NCBI GenBank assembly: GCA_025361065.1
Contig: JANYAY010000024.1
Coordinates: 1-51,148, forward strand
Reading direction: 5' to 3'
Source of the DNA: Deltaproteobacteria bacterium
Lineage (GTDB): Bacteria; Desulfobacterota; Syntrophia; Syntrophales; Smithellaceae
Length of the DNA: 51,148 bases
Position 1 is the first letter of the stretch. The number at the start of each line of letters is the position of its first letter. The position numbers were made by a program, and so were the translations under genes. The notes beneath the pieces were generated by a model. It had not been told where the DNA came from, made no database searches, and saw nothing but the letters and a program-made list of their open reading frames with translations. Shown piece by piece: positions 42,066 through 51,023 of the stretch.

Positions 42066-44258
42066 CTAGCTCTCCGGGACGTTCTCTTTCTTTAACCAGC
42101 TATTATAGTTTACCATGCTGGACAGGGTCTTGACAGCACGTTCAGGCGTCAGGAAGGAGATGCCTTTATAGGGACTGTCGGGAATTTCCGTGACAGTCCT
42201 GCTCTTTACGTCATCCAGAAATACTCCCATGATCGGTTTTCCGTATTTTTCCATTAGTTTGGCGCTGCAAGCAAAAAAATCCTTTTCAGCTTGTTCATAC
42301 AGCTTTTGACCTTCATCGTAGGCGGATTGCGGGATATCTTGACCAGAGGCACGGGCTGCATCGAGCAGTCTAACCACGGTATTGGTTCTCCCAACGATAC
42401 CTAAATGGATGACGGCGTCGCATTGGTCCCAAGCGATGAGGGCTTCGAGGATTTTCTTAGGCATCGAGGTATCGAATTCGCCGACCATATCAACAGGATT
42501 CTCGCGGCTCCAGTACGGTGGCAGAATCTCATCAATCCGGGCGATAACATCCTTGGTCAAGTGAGGAACTTCGAGCCCCAGTTCAACGCATAAATCGGTT
42601 GCGACAACACCCCATCCGCCCCCCAGGGTCATAATGGCCACTCTTTTTCCCCGGGGCAGTGGCAGTGAGGAAAAAGCGGCGGAAAGGTCCAAAAGATCCA
42701 TCGGTTGATCAGCTAGTACCACACCGGCCTGCTTGCAGGCCGCATTGAAAATTCTGACGTTGGACGCCAGGGCGCCCGTATGACTAGCTGCCGCCCGGCT
42801 GCCCGCTGCTGTTCGGCCCCCTTTGAGAACAACGACGGGTTTAATTCGAGAAACTTGGCGAGTCGCGGAAAAGAACCGCCGTCCGTCTTTGATGCTTTCT
42901 ATATAGAGCACAACCGTCTTCGTCAACTCATCGGCTGCAAAAGTGCTGATGTAGTCTTCAATTGTTATCATGGCTTCATTGCCTGATCCGCAGAAGGCGC
43001 GTATTCCAATACCTTCCGCTTCGGCAAAATTCATTAACTGGATTCCCAGATTGCCTGACTGGGAAACCAGACTGACCGATCCGGCTTTGGGCCAACAAGT
43101 GGTTCCCGTGCAATATAAGTTTACATGAGGATTGCAGATGCCCATCGTATTAGGACCGAGGATCGTGATGCCCGCTTCCCTCGCGGCTTTGACAAGATCC
43201 ACTTCAGACTGACGGCCCTCGCCGCCTAACTCGCTGAAGCCGGCCGAGATAAGGAGCATGTAGCGTATTCCTTTCGCCTTGAATTCGGGAATAAGAGCGG
43301 GGACATGGGCCGCAGGAATCGTGACGATGCCGATATCGACCTTACCCGGGATTTCCATGACGGTTTTGTAGACCTTCCTGCCGGAAATATCCTGTCCTTT
43401 CTGATTGACCAGATAAAATTCTCCTTTGTAGCCGCCAGCCAAGACGTTGGAGAGAAGCAGATTCCCCCATTTACCAATTTGGGGGGACGCGCCGATCAAG
43501 GCCATGGAACTGGGATAGAAGATATTTTTTAACTCTGCCGGTTCTATGTGGAGATTCGTGGCTGTCCCGACGGGCCGATCGCCGATGATGATCAGGGCGT
43601 CAACTGCCGTTACCCGGCCATCGGCCCCGATAACCAGAGGATTGATATCCACTTCCGTAATATCAGTCAATTCTTCCGCCAGACGGGACAATCCGACGAT
43701 GGTTCGGACAAGGTCTTCTCTCCAGGCTGCCGATTCTCCTCTGAAGGCGCTGAGCAACTTCGAGGAATGAAGCTCATCGATCATCAATCCCGCCTCAACC
43801 TCATTTAGGGGGGCAACGCGAAAGACGACATCACCCAGGGCTTCGGTGAATATTCCACCCAGACCGAACATGACAATGGGACCGAAATGCTGATCACAGA
43901 ACAGACCCGCCACAAATTCCCGCCTCCCTTTGATCATCGGTTGAACCAGAAATCCTTCGAGGTCTTCCCCTGCCGACCTGGCGATGGCCTTGGCCGCCGT
44001 CAGGATGTCCCGCGAATTTTTTAGATTCAGTCGGACGAGCCCGCGTTCCGTTTTATGAGTCAGCTTAGACCCCAATCCCTTGAGAACAACAGGAAATCCA
44101 TATTGCCTCGCTTTCTGAACCGCATCCTCCGGTCGAAAAACAACCGATTCCTTTACAACAGGAATGCCGTAGATGCTCAGCACCTGCTTGGCCTCGGCCT
44201 CGGTCAAGGCTGTCCGGCCTTCTTTTTTTGCCCTGTCGATCAGTTTCCGCTTATCCAT
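42066..44258 (-). CDS. Acyl-CoA synthetase (ADP-forming), fused subunits
   Basis: Converts acyl-CoA (often acetyl-CoA), ADP and phosphate to acid, ATP and CoA, or the reverse, through a phospho-histidine. 730 residues in the order ATP-grasp (about 10-230, with YGFPVVLKGLGSKLTHKTE and DITEVDINPLVIGADG), CoA-binding (about 245-340, SSMALIGASPQIGKWGN) and ligase (about 350-640). The active His is H493 in SRAAASHTGALAS; GGGWGVVATDLC closes the second part. The ATP-grasp-first order is the reverse of the more frequent fused form with the CoA-binding part first. It starts 39 bp after the stop of the CoA-transferase gene on the same strand; together they could recover ATP from acyl-CoA in fermentation or syntrophy. 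Confidence 0.93.
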   Translation of the reverse strand: MDKRKLIDRAKKEGRTALTEAEAKQVLSIYGIPVVKESVVFRPEDAVQKARQYGFPVVLKGLGSKLTHKTERGLVRLNLKNSRDILTAAKAIARSAGEDLEGFLVQPMIKGRREFVAGLFCDQHFGPIVMFGLGGIFTEALGDVVFRVAPLNEVEAGLMIDELHSSKLLSAFRGESAAWREDLVRTIVGLSRLAEELTDITEVDINPLVIGADGRVTAVDALIIIGDRPVGTATNLHIEPAELKNIFYPSSMALIGASPQIGKWGNLLLSNVLAGGYKGEFYLVNQKGQDISGRKVYKTVMEIPGKVDIGIVTIPAAHVPALIPEFKAKGIRYMLLISAGFSELGGEGRQSEVDLVKAAREAGITILGPNTMGICNPHVNLYCTGTTCWPKAGSVSLVSQSGNLGIQLMNFAEAEGIGIRAFCGSGNEAMITIEDYISTFAADELTKTVVLYIESIKDGRRFFSATRQVSRIKPVVVLKGGRTAAGSRAAASHTGALASNVRIFNAACKQAGVVLADQPMDLLDLSAAFSSLPLPRGKRVAIMTLGGGWGVVATDLCVELGLEVPHLTKDVIARIDEILPPYWSRENPVDMVGEFDTSMPKKILEALIAWDQCDAVIHLGIVGRTNTVVRLLDAARASGQDIPQSAYDEGQKLYEQAEKDFFACSAKLMEKYGKPIMGVFLDDVKSRTVTEIPDSPYKGISFLTPERAVKTLSSMVNYNSWLKKENVPES

Positions 44259-44297
44259 TATTTTACCCTCTCAAACCGCTAAAGTTATTTCCCGTTG

Positions 44298-45629
44298 TCA
44301 AAAAGTCTTTTGGCGAAGAAGTCCCCTTTCCCTTGCACCCTTTTCCAGCTCTTCTCTGAATTTGGGGTGGGCAATAGCAATAAGGGCCTTTGCGCGTTCC
44401 GGTTCGGTCAGCCCCATAAGGTCGGCGGCGCCATATTCGGTTACAATATATCGCGTATAATGCCGCGGCACTGTTACACGGGCACCCTGCGCAATGTAGG
44501 GCACAATCCGCGATATGGCTTCATTACTAGTCGTGGAAGGCAGCAGGTTAATAGCGCGGCCCCCTCTCGACCAGAATGCGCCGATTACAAAATCCAATTG
44601 TCCACCGGGACCGCTGATCATAGTGTTCCCCAATGATTCGGAAACAGCCTGTCCCGTAAGATCAACTTCTACAGAGCCGTTGATCGCCACGATGTTGTCT
44701 TCCTGGGCGATTACTCCTATATTATTTACGTAAGAACACGGACGGAATTCTACCATGGGGTTTCTCTCCAGAAAATCATAGAGATTCTGATCACCCAGGG
44801 CAAATCCCAAAATGATCTTACCGGGATTGACCTTCTTGTAGAGCCCCGTAACAATTCCCTTCTCTACCAGACAGTCTATGCCGGGAGGCGCCAGTTCGGA
44901 ATGAATACCCAGATCTTTGAACCCTGAATGTTTAATAAGGGTACTGATCGCTGCTGGAACACCCCCTAACCCGACTTGCAGGCAATCGCGATCTTTCAGA
45001 AGGTGCAGGACATGTTCTGCAATCTTCACTTCTGTCTCTGATGGGATTACGAAAGGCAATACAACAAGAGGACTGGGGTTTTCCACAAAGGCATTAAAGC
45101 GCGAAACATGAAAATTAGTTTGACCATAGGTGCGCGGGATGTTGGGATTGACTTCCGCAATTGCCCATTCGGCCATATTCAGAATATCTTCGGTATAAAA
45201 AGTATCAAAGCCCAGATTAACATAACCGTGTTCATCAGGCGGCGCCACTTGCATGACAATACCGGTACGTCGCTTATAAATCTTTTTCCGGTTGGTGTAT
45301 CTCTTCGCCATATCGGCTCCCTGACTAACGAAAAAGTTCGCCCATTCCGATTTAGCAATTTTGAGAAGCGGAGGTGTACTGTAAAACCCCGACATAAAAT
45401 GGAAGGTATCTCTGTATGCGGGTTCCAGAAGTTTATAGGGACGGAGAGCCAGGTTAATCATGACTTCCACATTCTTCAATTCATCCTTCCGGTCGGCAAT
45501 GGCATCAACAATAGGTAAATCCGGCTGCCCCAGACCAAGAGGCAACCAAACGCTGTCGCCGCTTTGAACAATCTTTGCCGCCTCAAGTGCAGTCATGAGA
45601 CGACTGCGGTAAAGTTCTTTCCAGCTCAT
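44298..45629 (-). CDS. Acetyl-CoA hydrolase/transferase family (4-hydroxybutyrate CoA-transferase-like)
   Basis: 443 residues from the ATG at 45629, which follows AAAGGAG by 8 bp; the frame extends to a TTG six codons upstream. Transfers CoA between acetyl-CoA and a carboxylic acid. The N-terminal half starts SWKELYRSRLMTALEAAKIV and has IVMQVAPPDEHGYVNLG. The likely catalytic Glu (about residue 245) is in LGIHSELAPPGI. The C-terminal half has NIVAINGSVEVDLTGQAVSE and GPGGQLDFVIGAFWSRGG with the CoA-binding glycines. It is the first gene of a two-gene unit with the ADP-forming synthetase. A broken fragment of a related gene lies downstream of the pair. Confidence 0.92.
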   Translation of the reverse strand: MSWKELYRSRLMTALEAAKIVQSGDSVWLPLGLGQPDLPIVDAIADRKDELKNVEVMINLALRPYKLLEPAYRDTFHFMSGFYSTPPLLKIAKSEWANFFVSQGADMAKRYTNRKKIYKRRTGIVMQVAPPDEHGYVNLGFDTFYTEDILNMAEWAIAEVNPNIPRTYGQTNFHVSRFNAFVENPSPLVVLPFVIPSETEVKIAEHVLHLLKDRDCLQVGLGGVPAAISTLIKHSGFKDLGIHSELAPPGIDCLVEKGIVTGLYKKVNPGKIILGFALGDQNLYDFLERNPMVEFRPCSYVNNIGVIAQEDNIVAINGSVEVDLTGQAVSESLGNTMISGPGGQLDFVIGAFWSRGGRAINLLPSTTSNEAISRIVPYIAQGARVTVPRHYTRYIVTEYGAADLMGLTEPERAKALIAIAHPKFREELEKGARERGLLRQKTF

Positions 45630-46032
45630 AAAAAAATCTCCTTTCAATTTTGATAATCATACAGGAACAAATTGCAAACACAACAGGGACACACCCCCAT
45701 TCATGCTTAGTATTTGCATAATACGGATATATAATTACCCTCCTTCCGGATGGGGCAAATCCCCCATTAGTCCGGTCCGGGTGGTTTTACTTCGCCACTG
45801 CAGATAATCGATAATTTCCTGGGAGTAAGACGAAAAGCGAAAAAAACGCGACTTGATCAGTTGAAATAAAAATACTTACAGTAATAGTTGTTTTATTCTC
45901 ATGTTGATGGGGAAACGGGAAAAGCCATACGCCACCTGGAAAAGGCGGTCAGCTTCTTCCGATGATGATGATCTGACCAATATATTATTTTCAGGAATTC
46001 CGGATGTGCCGGTAAAATGTACTATGGAGGTA
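45630..46032. other. 403-bp interval without a convincing gene
   Basis: Holds the upstream region of the CoA-transferase gene on one side and the 3' side of the pseudo-receiver gene on the other. A 48-codon plus-strand ORF at 45901-46047 (MLMGKREKPYATWKRRSASS) has no ribosome-binding site and overlaps the convergent gene; I do not support it. Confidence 0.35.
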
Positions 46033-46557
46033 TTAAACCCGCCCTAGTTTCTTCAAGGTTTCCTTAAAAATGCCGTAGAAGGCCTTGTTGTCGTCCAGTG
46101 CTCGTTTGATAATTGTCGCAAAATCATCAATATTTTTTTTGTTGATCACCAGATTGACACTTTTATTGAAGGCCATCATGTTATCCATAGTGCGGTAATT
46201 GTCCGCAAGCAGCGCGACAAATATATTTCTTCTCGCTGCTGCCGCCAGATTTTGCAGATAAGTCAACACTTCGTTGCTGCTTTGCGCATCCTCTGTGATG
46301 GCGAAATTTTCGTTTACCAGAACCAAATCATAGGCATGAAAACGCATGCTTTTTAAGGCTTCGCGACCGCTTGCCGGCTCTGTAACATGGTAGCCCATAT
46401 TTATTAATATTTTTGTAACTTTTTCCTTTATTGCCGGATCCGATTCGCAGACCAGGGCGGTTTCACTGTTCGTGCTTATGAAGTCAAATGGCTTTTCTCC
46501 GGCATCGTAGCCTGCGGAAGCAACTTCATTGACAAGAGACTTCTTTTCCTCTTCCAT
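46033..46557 (-). CDS. Pseudo-receiver (CheY-like) protein downstream of pilU
   Basis: 174 residues. From about residue 32 a receiver-like fold: TALVCESDPAIKEKVTKILI, NMGYHVTEPASGREALKSMR and AYDLVLVNENFAITED. At the position of the phospho-acceptor the sequence is LVLVNEN, so Asn replaces Asp. NIFVALLADNY lies at the usual Thr/Ser position, with Ala-Asp instead, and NLVINKKNIDDF gives a Lys near the normal site. It therefore probably binds a partner without being phosphorylated. It follows pilU and pilT on the same strand, with AAAAGGAGGG before the start. Perhaps a pilus-retraction regulator. Confidence 0.72.
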   Translation of the reverse strand: MEEEKKSLVNEVASAGYDAGEKPFDFISTNSETALVCESDPAIKEKVTKILINMGYHVTEPASGREALKSMRFHAYDLVLVNENFAITEDAQSSNEVLTYLQNLAAAARRNIFVALLADNYRTMDNMMAFNKSVNLVINKKNIDDFATIIKRALDDNKAFYGIFKETLKKLGRV

Positions 46558-46738
46558 AACAAAACCCTCCTTTTAGGGGCCGTTACGGGTCTTGTGACCT
46601 CGCGTGACCTTTAGGTTATTACATTATTGCAAAACGATTACATTGCTTAACCATTTTGTTACGGCCCCTTATGCCGGTTATGATATTACAATGTAACAGT
46701 CTTGCCACCCGCAGGGGTGGTTATTGTAGAACAACGGC

Positions 46739-47920
46739 TTACCATGGCTGTTGTTTCGGCTTGCCATAATCAGAATCCACTTTAAGTTTTCCGAGCAGAT
46801 CAGTCGTCTTTTCACCGCGCGAACTCTTTACCGCATCAATTCCGCGGCCTACGATGCCCTTGTTGGAGGCATAGGCTTTGGCCGTTTCTTCGCTGATAAG
46901 CCCCTTTGTATATAGTTCAACGATATAGTCGTCAAAGGTTATCCATCCATAGGCCTTGGATGCCTGGATAATTTCGTAGAAGGTCTTGCCTTCCGACTCG
47001 CCATTGAGAATCGTATCTTTGACGCGCATATTTGTGCCCATGATTTCGAAAGCGGCGATCCTGCCACCTCCTTCTTTCGGCAGCAGCCTCTGGCAGACAA
47101 TCCAGCGTACGGTGTCGGCGAGGCGAATTCTTATCTGCTTTTCCTCCTCGATACTAAACATGCCGAGAATACGATTAATAGTCTGACCGGCATCGACTGT
47201 GTGCAAGGTGCTGACGACGAGATGTCCGGTTTCAGCGGCCGACATGGCAATCTCCACGGTTTCCCGGTCACGCATTTCTCCGACGAGGATAACTTTTGGT
47301 GCCTGCCTCAGCGCTGCGCGCAGACCGTTGGCAAATGTATCAAAATCCTGTCCCATTTCCCTCTGGTTAAAGGTGGCTTTTTTATGGGGATGTCCGAATT
47401 CCACCGGATCTTCCAGTGTAATGATATGGCAGGCTTTTGTTTCATTGATAGCATTGAGGACACCGGCCAGAGACGTGGACTTTCCGCTGCCGGTGGCACC
47501 GGTTACCAGAATAATACCGTTTTTTTCCTCGGCCATCTTTTTAAAAGGTTCGGGAAGGCCCAACTCTTCGATAGTCGGTATCTTTGTTTCCAGTTTTCTC
47601 AAAACTATGGAATAATTGCTGCGCTGGGAAAAGATGTTAACGCGGAAACGCGCCTTGCCGGGTAGTTCATAGGAGGAATCACAGGAACCCTGGGAAAGCA
47701 GCATTTCGGTAAGCCGCCGGTCATAATTAATCAGGTTTAGAGCAAATATTTCCGTCTGAAATGGTGTCAGCCGTTCAAAGGAGGGATCGAGGTCAACCGT
47801 TATCAGCTGTCCCGAACTTTCCACCTGGAACGATTTGCCTACGGTGACGTTCAAATCGGAAACATTTTTATTGGAATCGAGCATTTTGCCCAGAATATAA
47901 TCAATTTCCTGCTTTTTCAT
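46739..47920 (-). CDS. pilU: PilT/PilU-type twitching motility ATPase
   Basis: 393 residues from the ATG at 47920, chosen for the AGGAG before it; the frame extends 28 codons upstream into a repeat, which is not credible. A retraction ATPase of type IV pili at the inner membrane. N-terminal PAS-like part (SDLNVTVGKSFQVESSGQLI), Walker A VTGATGSGKSTSL (about residue 140), the Asp box HIITLEDPVEFGH, Walker B KVILVGEMRDRETVEIAM and the His box TGHLVVSTLHTVDAGQT. The AIRNLIRE motif that marks PilT is not present; the equivalent part reads MRVKDTILNGESEGKTF, so PilU is the better name. 3' to pilT, with a 128-bp repeat between. Confidence 0.87.
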   Translation of the reverse strand: MKKQEIDYILGKMLDSNKNVSDLNVTVGKSFQVESSGQLITVDLDPSFERLTPFQTEIFALNLINYDRRLTEMLLSQGSCDSSYELPGKARFRVNIFSQRSNYSIVLRKLETKIPTIEELGLPEPFKKMAEEKNGIILVTGATGSGKSTSLAGVLNAINETKACHIITLEDPVEFGHPHKKATFNQREMGQDFDTFANGLRAALRQAPKVILVGEMRDRETVEIAMSAAETGHLVVSTLHTVDAGQTINRILGMFSIEEEKQIRIRLADTVRWIVCQRLLPKEGGGRIAAFEIMGTNMRVKDTILNGESEGKTFYEIIQASKAYGWITFDDYIVELYTKGLISEETAKAYASNKGIVGRGIDAVKSSRGEKTTDLLGKLKVDSDYGKPKQQPW

Positions 47921-47947
47921 AGCACACTCCTGGTTATAAAAATATTT

Positions 47948-48075
47948 AGCAGGCTGTTGAAAAAGGCTCATCTGCTGTGTTACGCTTCGGTTCTCGCTGC
48001 TCACGTACCTTTAAAAGTACGCTCCGCTGCTCGACCCTCGCGATGCCTTGCAGCTAAACCTTTTTGAACAGCCTG
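47948..48075. repeat. Inverted-repeat element between pilT and pilU
   Basis: AGCAGGCTGTTGAAAAAGG (47948-47966) and CCTTTTTGAACAGCCTG (48059-48075) are near-perfect inverse arms of a roughly 128-bp element. The inner part contains GTACCTTTAAAAGTAC, itself a palindrome. No coding capacity. A single arm recurs at 49281-49309. Confidence 0.8.
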
Positions 48076-48139
48076 AATAACAGGTGTTTTTCATCAACAT
48101 GTTAGGGGGAAAGCGTTACCCCCTGCCATCCTGCCTGTA

Positions 48140-49222
48140 TTATATTTCCGTGAAATCTGTTGGCGCACCCTTCAGGAATTGCCGGAAACGTGTCTTGTCG
48201 TTACACTTGGCATAAGCATCATCTCCGCCGATCCATCTGCGGTTGATAAGCTCGAATATGGCATCATCAAGCAGCTGCATGCCGTACTTTTTGCCGGTCT
48301 GAATCGTCGAAGGAATCTGAAAGGTCTTGGATTCGCGGATGAGGTTACGTACAGCCGCAGTGGCTATGAGTATTTCGAGGGCTGCACAGCGCCCCTTCTT
48401 GTCCACGCGTTTAAAGAGTGTCTGGGAAATAACGGCACGGATACCGTCAGCCAGGGTTGAACGGATCTGTGCCTGCTGATTGGAGGGAAAAACTTCAATG
48501 ATCCGGTCCACAGTTTTCGCCGCCGAGGTTGTGTGTAGAGTGCCAAAAACGAGATGGCCTGTGGAGGCGGCCTCTATGGCCAGAGAAATGGTCTCCAAAT
48601 CCCGCATTTCGCCCACAAGGATAATATCCGGGTCTTCCCGCAGTGCTCCGCGCAAAGCGGAGGTAAAAGTCTTGGTGTGCATCCCGACTTCTCTATGGTT
48701 GACGATACAACCTTGACTCTGATGAACAAACTCAATGGGATCTTCAATGGTAATGATATGATCTTTCCGCAGTCTGTTCGCTTCATTGATGATGGCCGCC
48801 AGTGTTGTGGATTTACCACTGCCGGTAGGTCCCGTTACCAGCACAAGCCCCCGGGGCAGCAGGGCCAGCTTGGAAATTACATCGGGCAGAGCCAAATCCT
48901 GACAGGTGAGTATTTTGCTGGGGATTTCGCGAAAAACTGCCGCCACCCCCCATTTTTGCTGGAAGTAGTTGGCACGGTAGCGGGCAAGCCCGGGTATCTC
49001 GTAAGCAAAATCAATGTCGCCTGTTTCTTCAAATTGCTTGACTTTATATTCCGGAGCAATCTCGTAGAGCATTGCCTTGAGTTCGTCATTGCCCAGAATA
49101 TCGTATTTAATCCGCTCGATTTCCCCTCTAACTCTCATTGCCGGCTGCTGACCGGTCACCAGATGAAGGTCGGATGCGCCCTGTTCATGTAAGAGTTGAA
49201 AAAAAGCATCAATTTTCGCCAT
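48140..49222 (-). CDS. pilT: Type IV pilus retraction ATPase PilT
   Basis: 360 residues. Starts IDAFFQLLHEQGASDLHLVT then GQQPAMRVRGEIERI, typical of PilT. Walker A LVTGPTGSGKSTTLAA (about residues 128-143), Asp box HIITIEDPIEFVHQS, Walker B DIILVGEMRDLETISLA, His box TGHLVFGTLHTTSAAKT, and the PilT-specific AVRNLIRES near residue 290, needed for retraction. ATP hydrolysis would drive pilus retraction for twitching, DNA uptake or surface sensing. First gene of the pilT-pilU-pseudo-receiver group. One arm of the repeat at 47948 lies 58 bp upstream of its start. No pilin or assembly genes are in the window. Confidence 0.95.
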   Translation of the reverse strand: MAKIDAFFQLLHEQGASDLHLVTGQQPAMRVRGEIERIKYDILGNDELKAMLYEIAPEYKVKQFEETGDIDFAYEIPGLARYRANYFQQKWGVAAVFREIPSKILTCQDLALPDVISKLALLPRGLVLVTGPTGSGKSTTLAAIINEANRLRKDHIITIEDPIEFVHQSQGCIVNHREVGMHTKTFTSALRGALREDPDIILVGEMRDLETISLAIEAASTGHLVFGTLHTTSAAKTVDRIIEVFPSNQQAQIRSTLADGIRAVISQTLFKRVDKKGRCAALEILIATAAVRNLIRESKTFQIPSTIQTGKKYGMQLLDDAIFELINRRWIGGDDAYAKCNDKTRFRQFLKGAPTDFTEI

Positions 49223-49280
49223 GATTATACTCCCCCAGAGGTTAAATTTTTGAAATTCAGCTACTTAATAAAGTGCAAGC

Positions 49281-49309
49281 CGCAGATGAGCGCTTTTCAA
49301 CAGCCTGCG
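49281..49309. repeat. Single arm of the pilT/pilU repeat
   Basis: CGCAGATGAGCGCTTTTCAA then CAGCCTGCG matches the inverse of 47948-47976 with few changes. No second arm is seen. It lies in the region upstream of pilT. Confidence 0.65.
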
Positions 49310-49393
49310 AGAAAAAACATTGGCTTTCCCCTTAAAATTCCCGGTGAGTATAGGGAAAACCCCATGATTTTGTCAAGGTAAGAATAGAAAACC

Positions 49394-49423
49394 TTGACAC
49401 TAAGATAAACAATAATATATGCT
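49394..49423 (+). promoter_or_regulatory. Promoter of tRNA-Ala
   Basis: TTGACA (49394-49399) with TATATG at 16 bp or TATGCT at 18 bp, about 35 bp before the tRNA. Confidence 0.6.
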
Positions 49424-49457
49424 CGCGCTCGTTTTTCCGATTGTAAGTTATCAGGTT

Positions 49458-49533
49458 GGGGATGTAGCTCAGCTGGGAGAGCGCGGCGTTCGCAATGCCG
49501 AGGCCAGGGGTTCGATCCCCCTCATCTCCACCA
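49458..49533 (+). tRNA. tRNA-Ala (anticodon CGC)
   Basis: 76 nt with encoded CCA. Acceptor GGGGATG pairs with CATCTCC (one G-T). D arm GCTC-AGCTGGGA-GAGC, anticodon arm CGGCG-TTCGCAA-TGCCG giving CGC for GCG codons, T arm CAGGG-GTTCGAT-CCCCC region. A single gene followed by a terminator. Confidence 0.95.
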
Positions 49534-49565
49534 AAACCTCATCCAACACAATCCAAGGAAGTACA

Positions 49566-49595
49566 AAAACCCGTTAGAAATAGCGGGTTTTTTGT
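49566..49595 (+). terminator. Intrinsic terminator after tRNA-Ala
   Basis: AAAACCCG pairs with CGGGTTTT around a 10-nt loop, followed by TTGTTT. Confidence 0.8.
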
Positions 49596-50255
49596 TTATT
49601 ATCCTAAGGTGTGTTACCAGGGGGGCCGGGGCGGGTGTTCTGTCCCTACCAGTTTGTCCTTGCCGATAAGTTTCATGAGTCCAAAGCATTAAATGCCGAT
49701 CTGCGCTTAAAATGGTTTACCGATATAGATGCAGCCAGAGGTTGGCTTAATCGTAGATAAAGCAAAGGAAAAGGGCAACAAACAACCAATTGTAACGTTC
49801 CTCTCATTCTATCCTTAATCCACAATAATTTTAAACCTAATTATTGTGGACTCATAGATGGTGCAAGATTTGCCAGTGGCTGAAAATAAAAATATTGATG
49901 AGACTTTTCCGATGATGTTCTTCCTGCTATAAACAGATCGTCATTTTTGCGGCCTATCTTTCCTTGACGTTCAAGATTACTCTTTGTATACTTTCAACTC
50001 CAAAAAAGGGAGTTGTTCTCGATTGTTTCAAAATAGAAGGCAGTAAGTTTTTACGGTTGGAGATCCACTCAGTATTCCGGTCCATCATGGGTCTTAAACG
50101 GCAGGACTATATTTCAACTATCAATGAAAAGTTGAGATTTGTCCTTATCGGGTTTTTCTGAGAGCGCGAAAAGCAACAAAAGGTGTCTTGACGAAACTGT
50201 TTTGATCACATTTCCATTTATTCAAAAGGGTCAATCATTTTTTAAGGAGGATTCC
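49596..50255. other. 660-bp interval with one possible gene remnant
   Basis: At 49644-49760 (plus strand) a start-less frame encodes PYQFVLADKFHESKALNADL then RLKWFTDIDAARGWLNRR and a stop. The end FTDIDAARGWL resembles the C-terminus of SpoIIAA/STAS-like or similar small proteins; probably a worn gene tail. The rest, AT-rich, shows no supported gene. The final 40 bp hold the SDR ribosome-binding site. Confidence 0.3.
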
Positions 50256-51023
50256 ATGGAGATTACGAAACGTACTGCTTTAATTACAGGAGGCGCTTCC
50301 GGTCTGGGGGAGGCGGCGGTAAGGCAAATTGTCAGGGACGGAGGGAATGCCGTCATTTTTGATGTCCAGCAGGACAAGGGTAAAGCGCTGGCTGCCGAGT
50401 TGGGAAAGAGCGTCCTCTTCTGCATGACGGATGTTACCAAGGAAGAAAGCGTGAATGACAGCATCGCCAAAGCGAAAGATCAATTTGGCGGCATTCATTT
50501 CTGCGTTAATGCCGCCGGAACCGGATGGGTCGAACGAACCGTCTCCAAAAACGGACCCCATTCCCTGCCCATCTTTGAACAGATCCTTCGCCTCAATCTT
50601 CTGGGCACTTTCAACGTAGCCAGCAAAGCCGCCTTTGCCATGAGCACAAATGAAGCGAATGAAAAAGGTGAAAGAGGGGTAATCGTCAATGTATCCAGCA
50701 CGGCGGCCTTTGACGGCCAGATTGGCCAGGTTGCCTATGCCGCTTCCAAAAGCGCCGTTGTGGGCATGACGCTTCCCATGGCCCGGGATCTTTCCAGTCT
50801 CGGGATTCGTGTCGTCACTATCGCTCCGGGACTTTTCAACACACCGCTTTTGGCTATGCTACCTAAGGAGGCTATGCAGGCCCTTAACAATTCGGTGCCT
50901 TTTCCCAAAAGAATCGGTGAACCGGAGGAATTTGCCCTGCTCGTGCAACAGATAATTTTGAATCCTTATTTAAACGGTGAGGTCATCCGACTGGACGGGG
51001 CGCTCCGCATGGCGCCTAAATAG
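50256..51023 (+). CDS. Short-chain dehydrogenase, HSD17B10 / 3-hydroxyacyl-CoA dehydrogenase type 2-like
   Basis: 255 residues from the ATG at 50256, which follows AAGGAGG; the open frame upstream lacks such a site. NAD-binding TALITGGASGLGEAAVR (about residues 7-23), NAAGTG, catalytic Ser in VNVSSTAAFDGQ and the YxxxK pair in QVAYAASKSAVVG. The end, VPFPKRIGEPEEFALLVQQI then ILNPYLNGEVIRLDGALRM, is very like mammalian HSD17B10 (3-hydroxyacyl-CoA dehydrogenase type 2). It would oxidise a 3-hydroxyacyl-CoA, fitting beta-oxidation of fatty or branched acids in a syntrophic bacterium. Its neighbours beyond the window are not known. Confidence 0.9.
   Translation: MEITKRTALITGGASGLGEAAVRQIVRDGGNAVIFDVQQDKGKALAAELGKSVLFCMTDVTKEESVNDSIAKAKDQFGGIHFCVNAAGTGWVERTVSKNGPHSLPIFEQILRLNLLGTFNVASKAAFAMSTNEANEKGERGVIVNVSSTAAFDGQIGQVAYAASKSAVVGMTLPMARDLSSLGIRVVTIAPGLFNTPLLAMLPKEAMQALNNSVPFPKRIGEPEEFALLVQQIILNPYLNGEVIRLDGALRMAPK

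Noticed and set aside
45901-46047. 48-codon plus-strand ORF between the CoA-transferase and pseudo-receiver genes
   Set aside because: No ribosome-binding site, overlaps the convergent gene, and the sequence is of low complexity (SSDDDD).
49495-49692. Plus-strand ORF starting inside tRNA-Ala
   Set aside because: Starts within the anticodon/T-arm region and crosses the terminator; no support.
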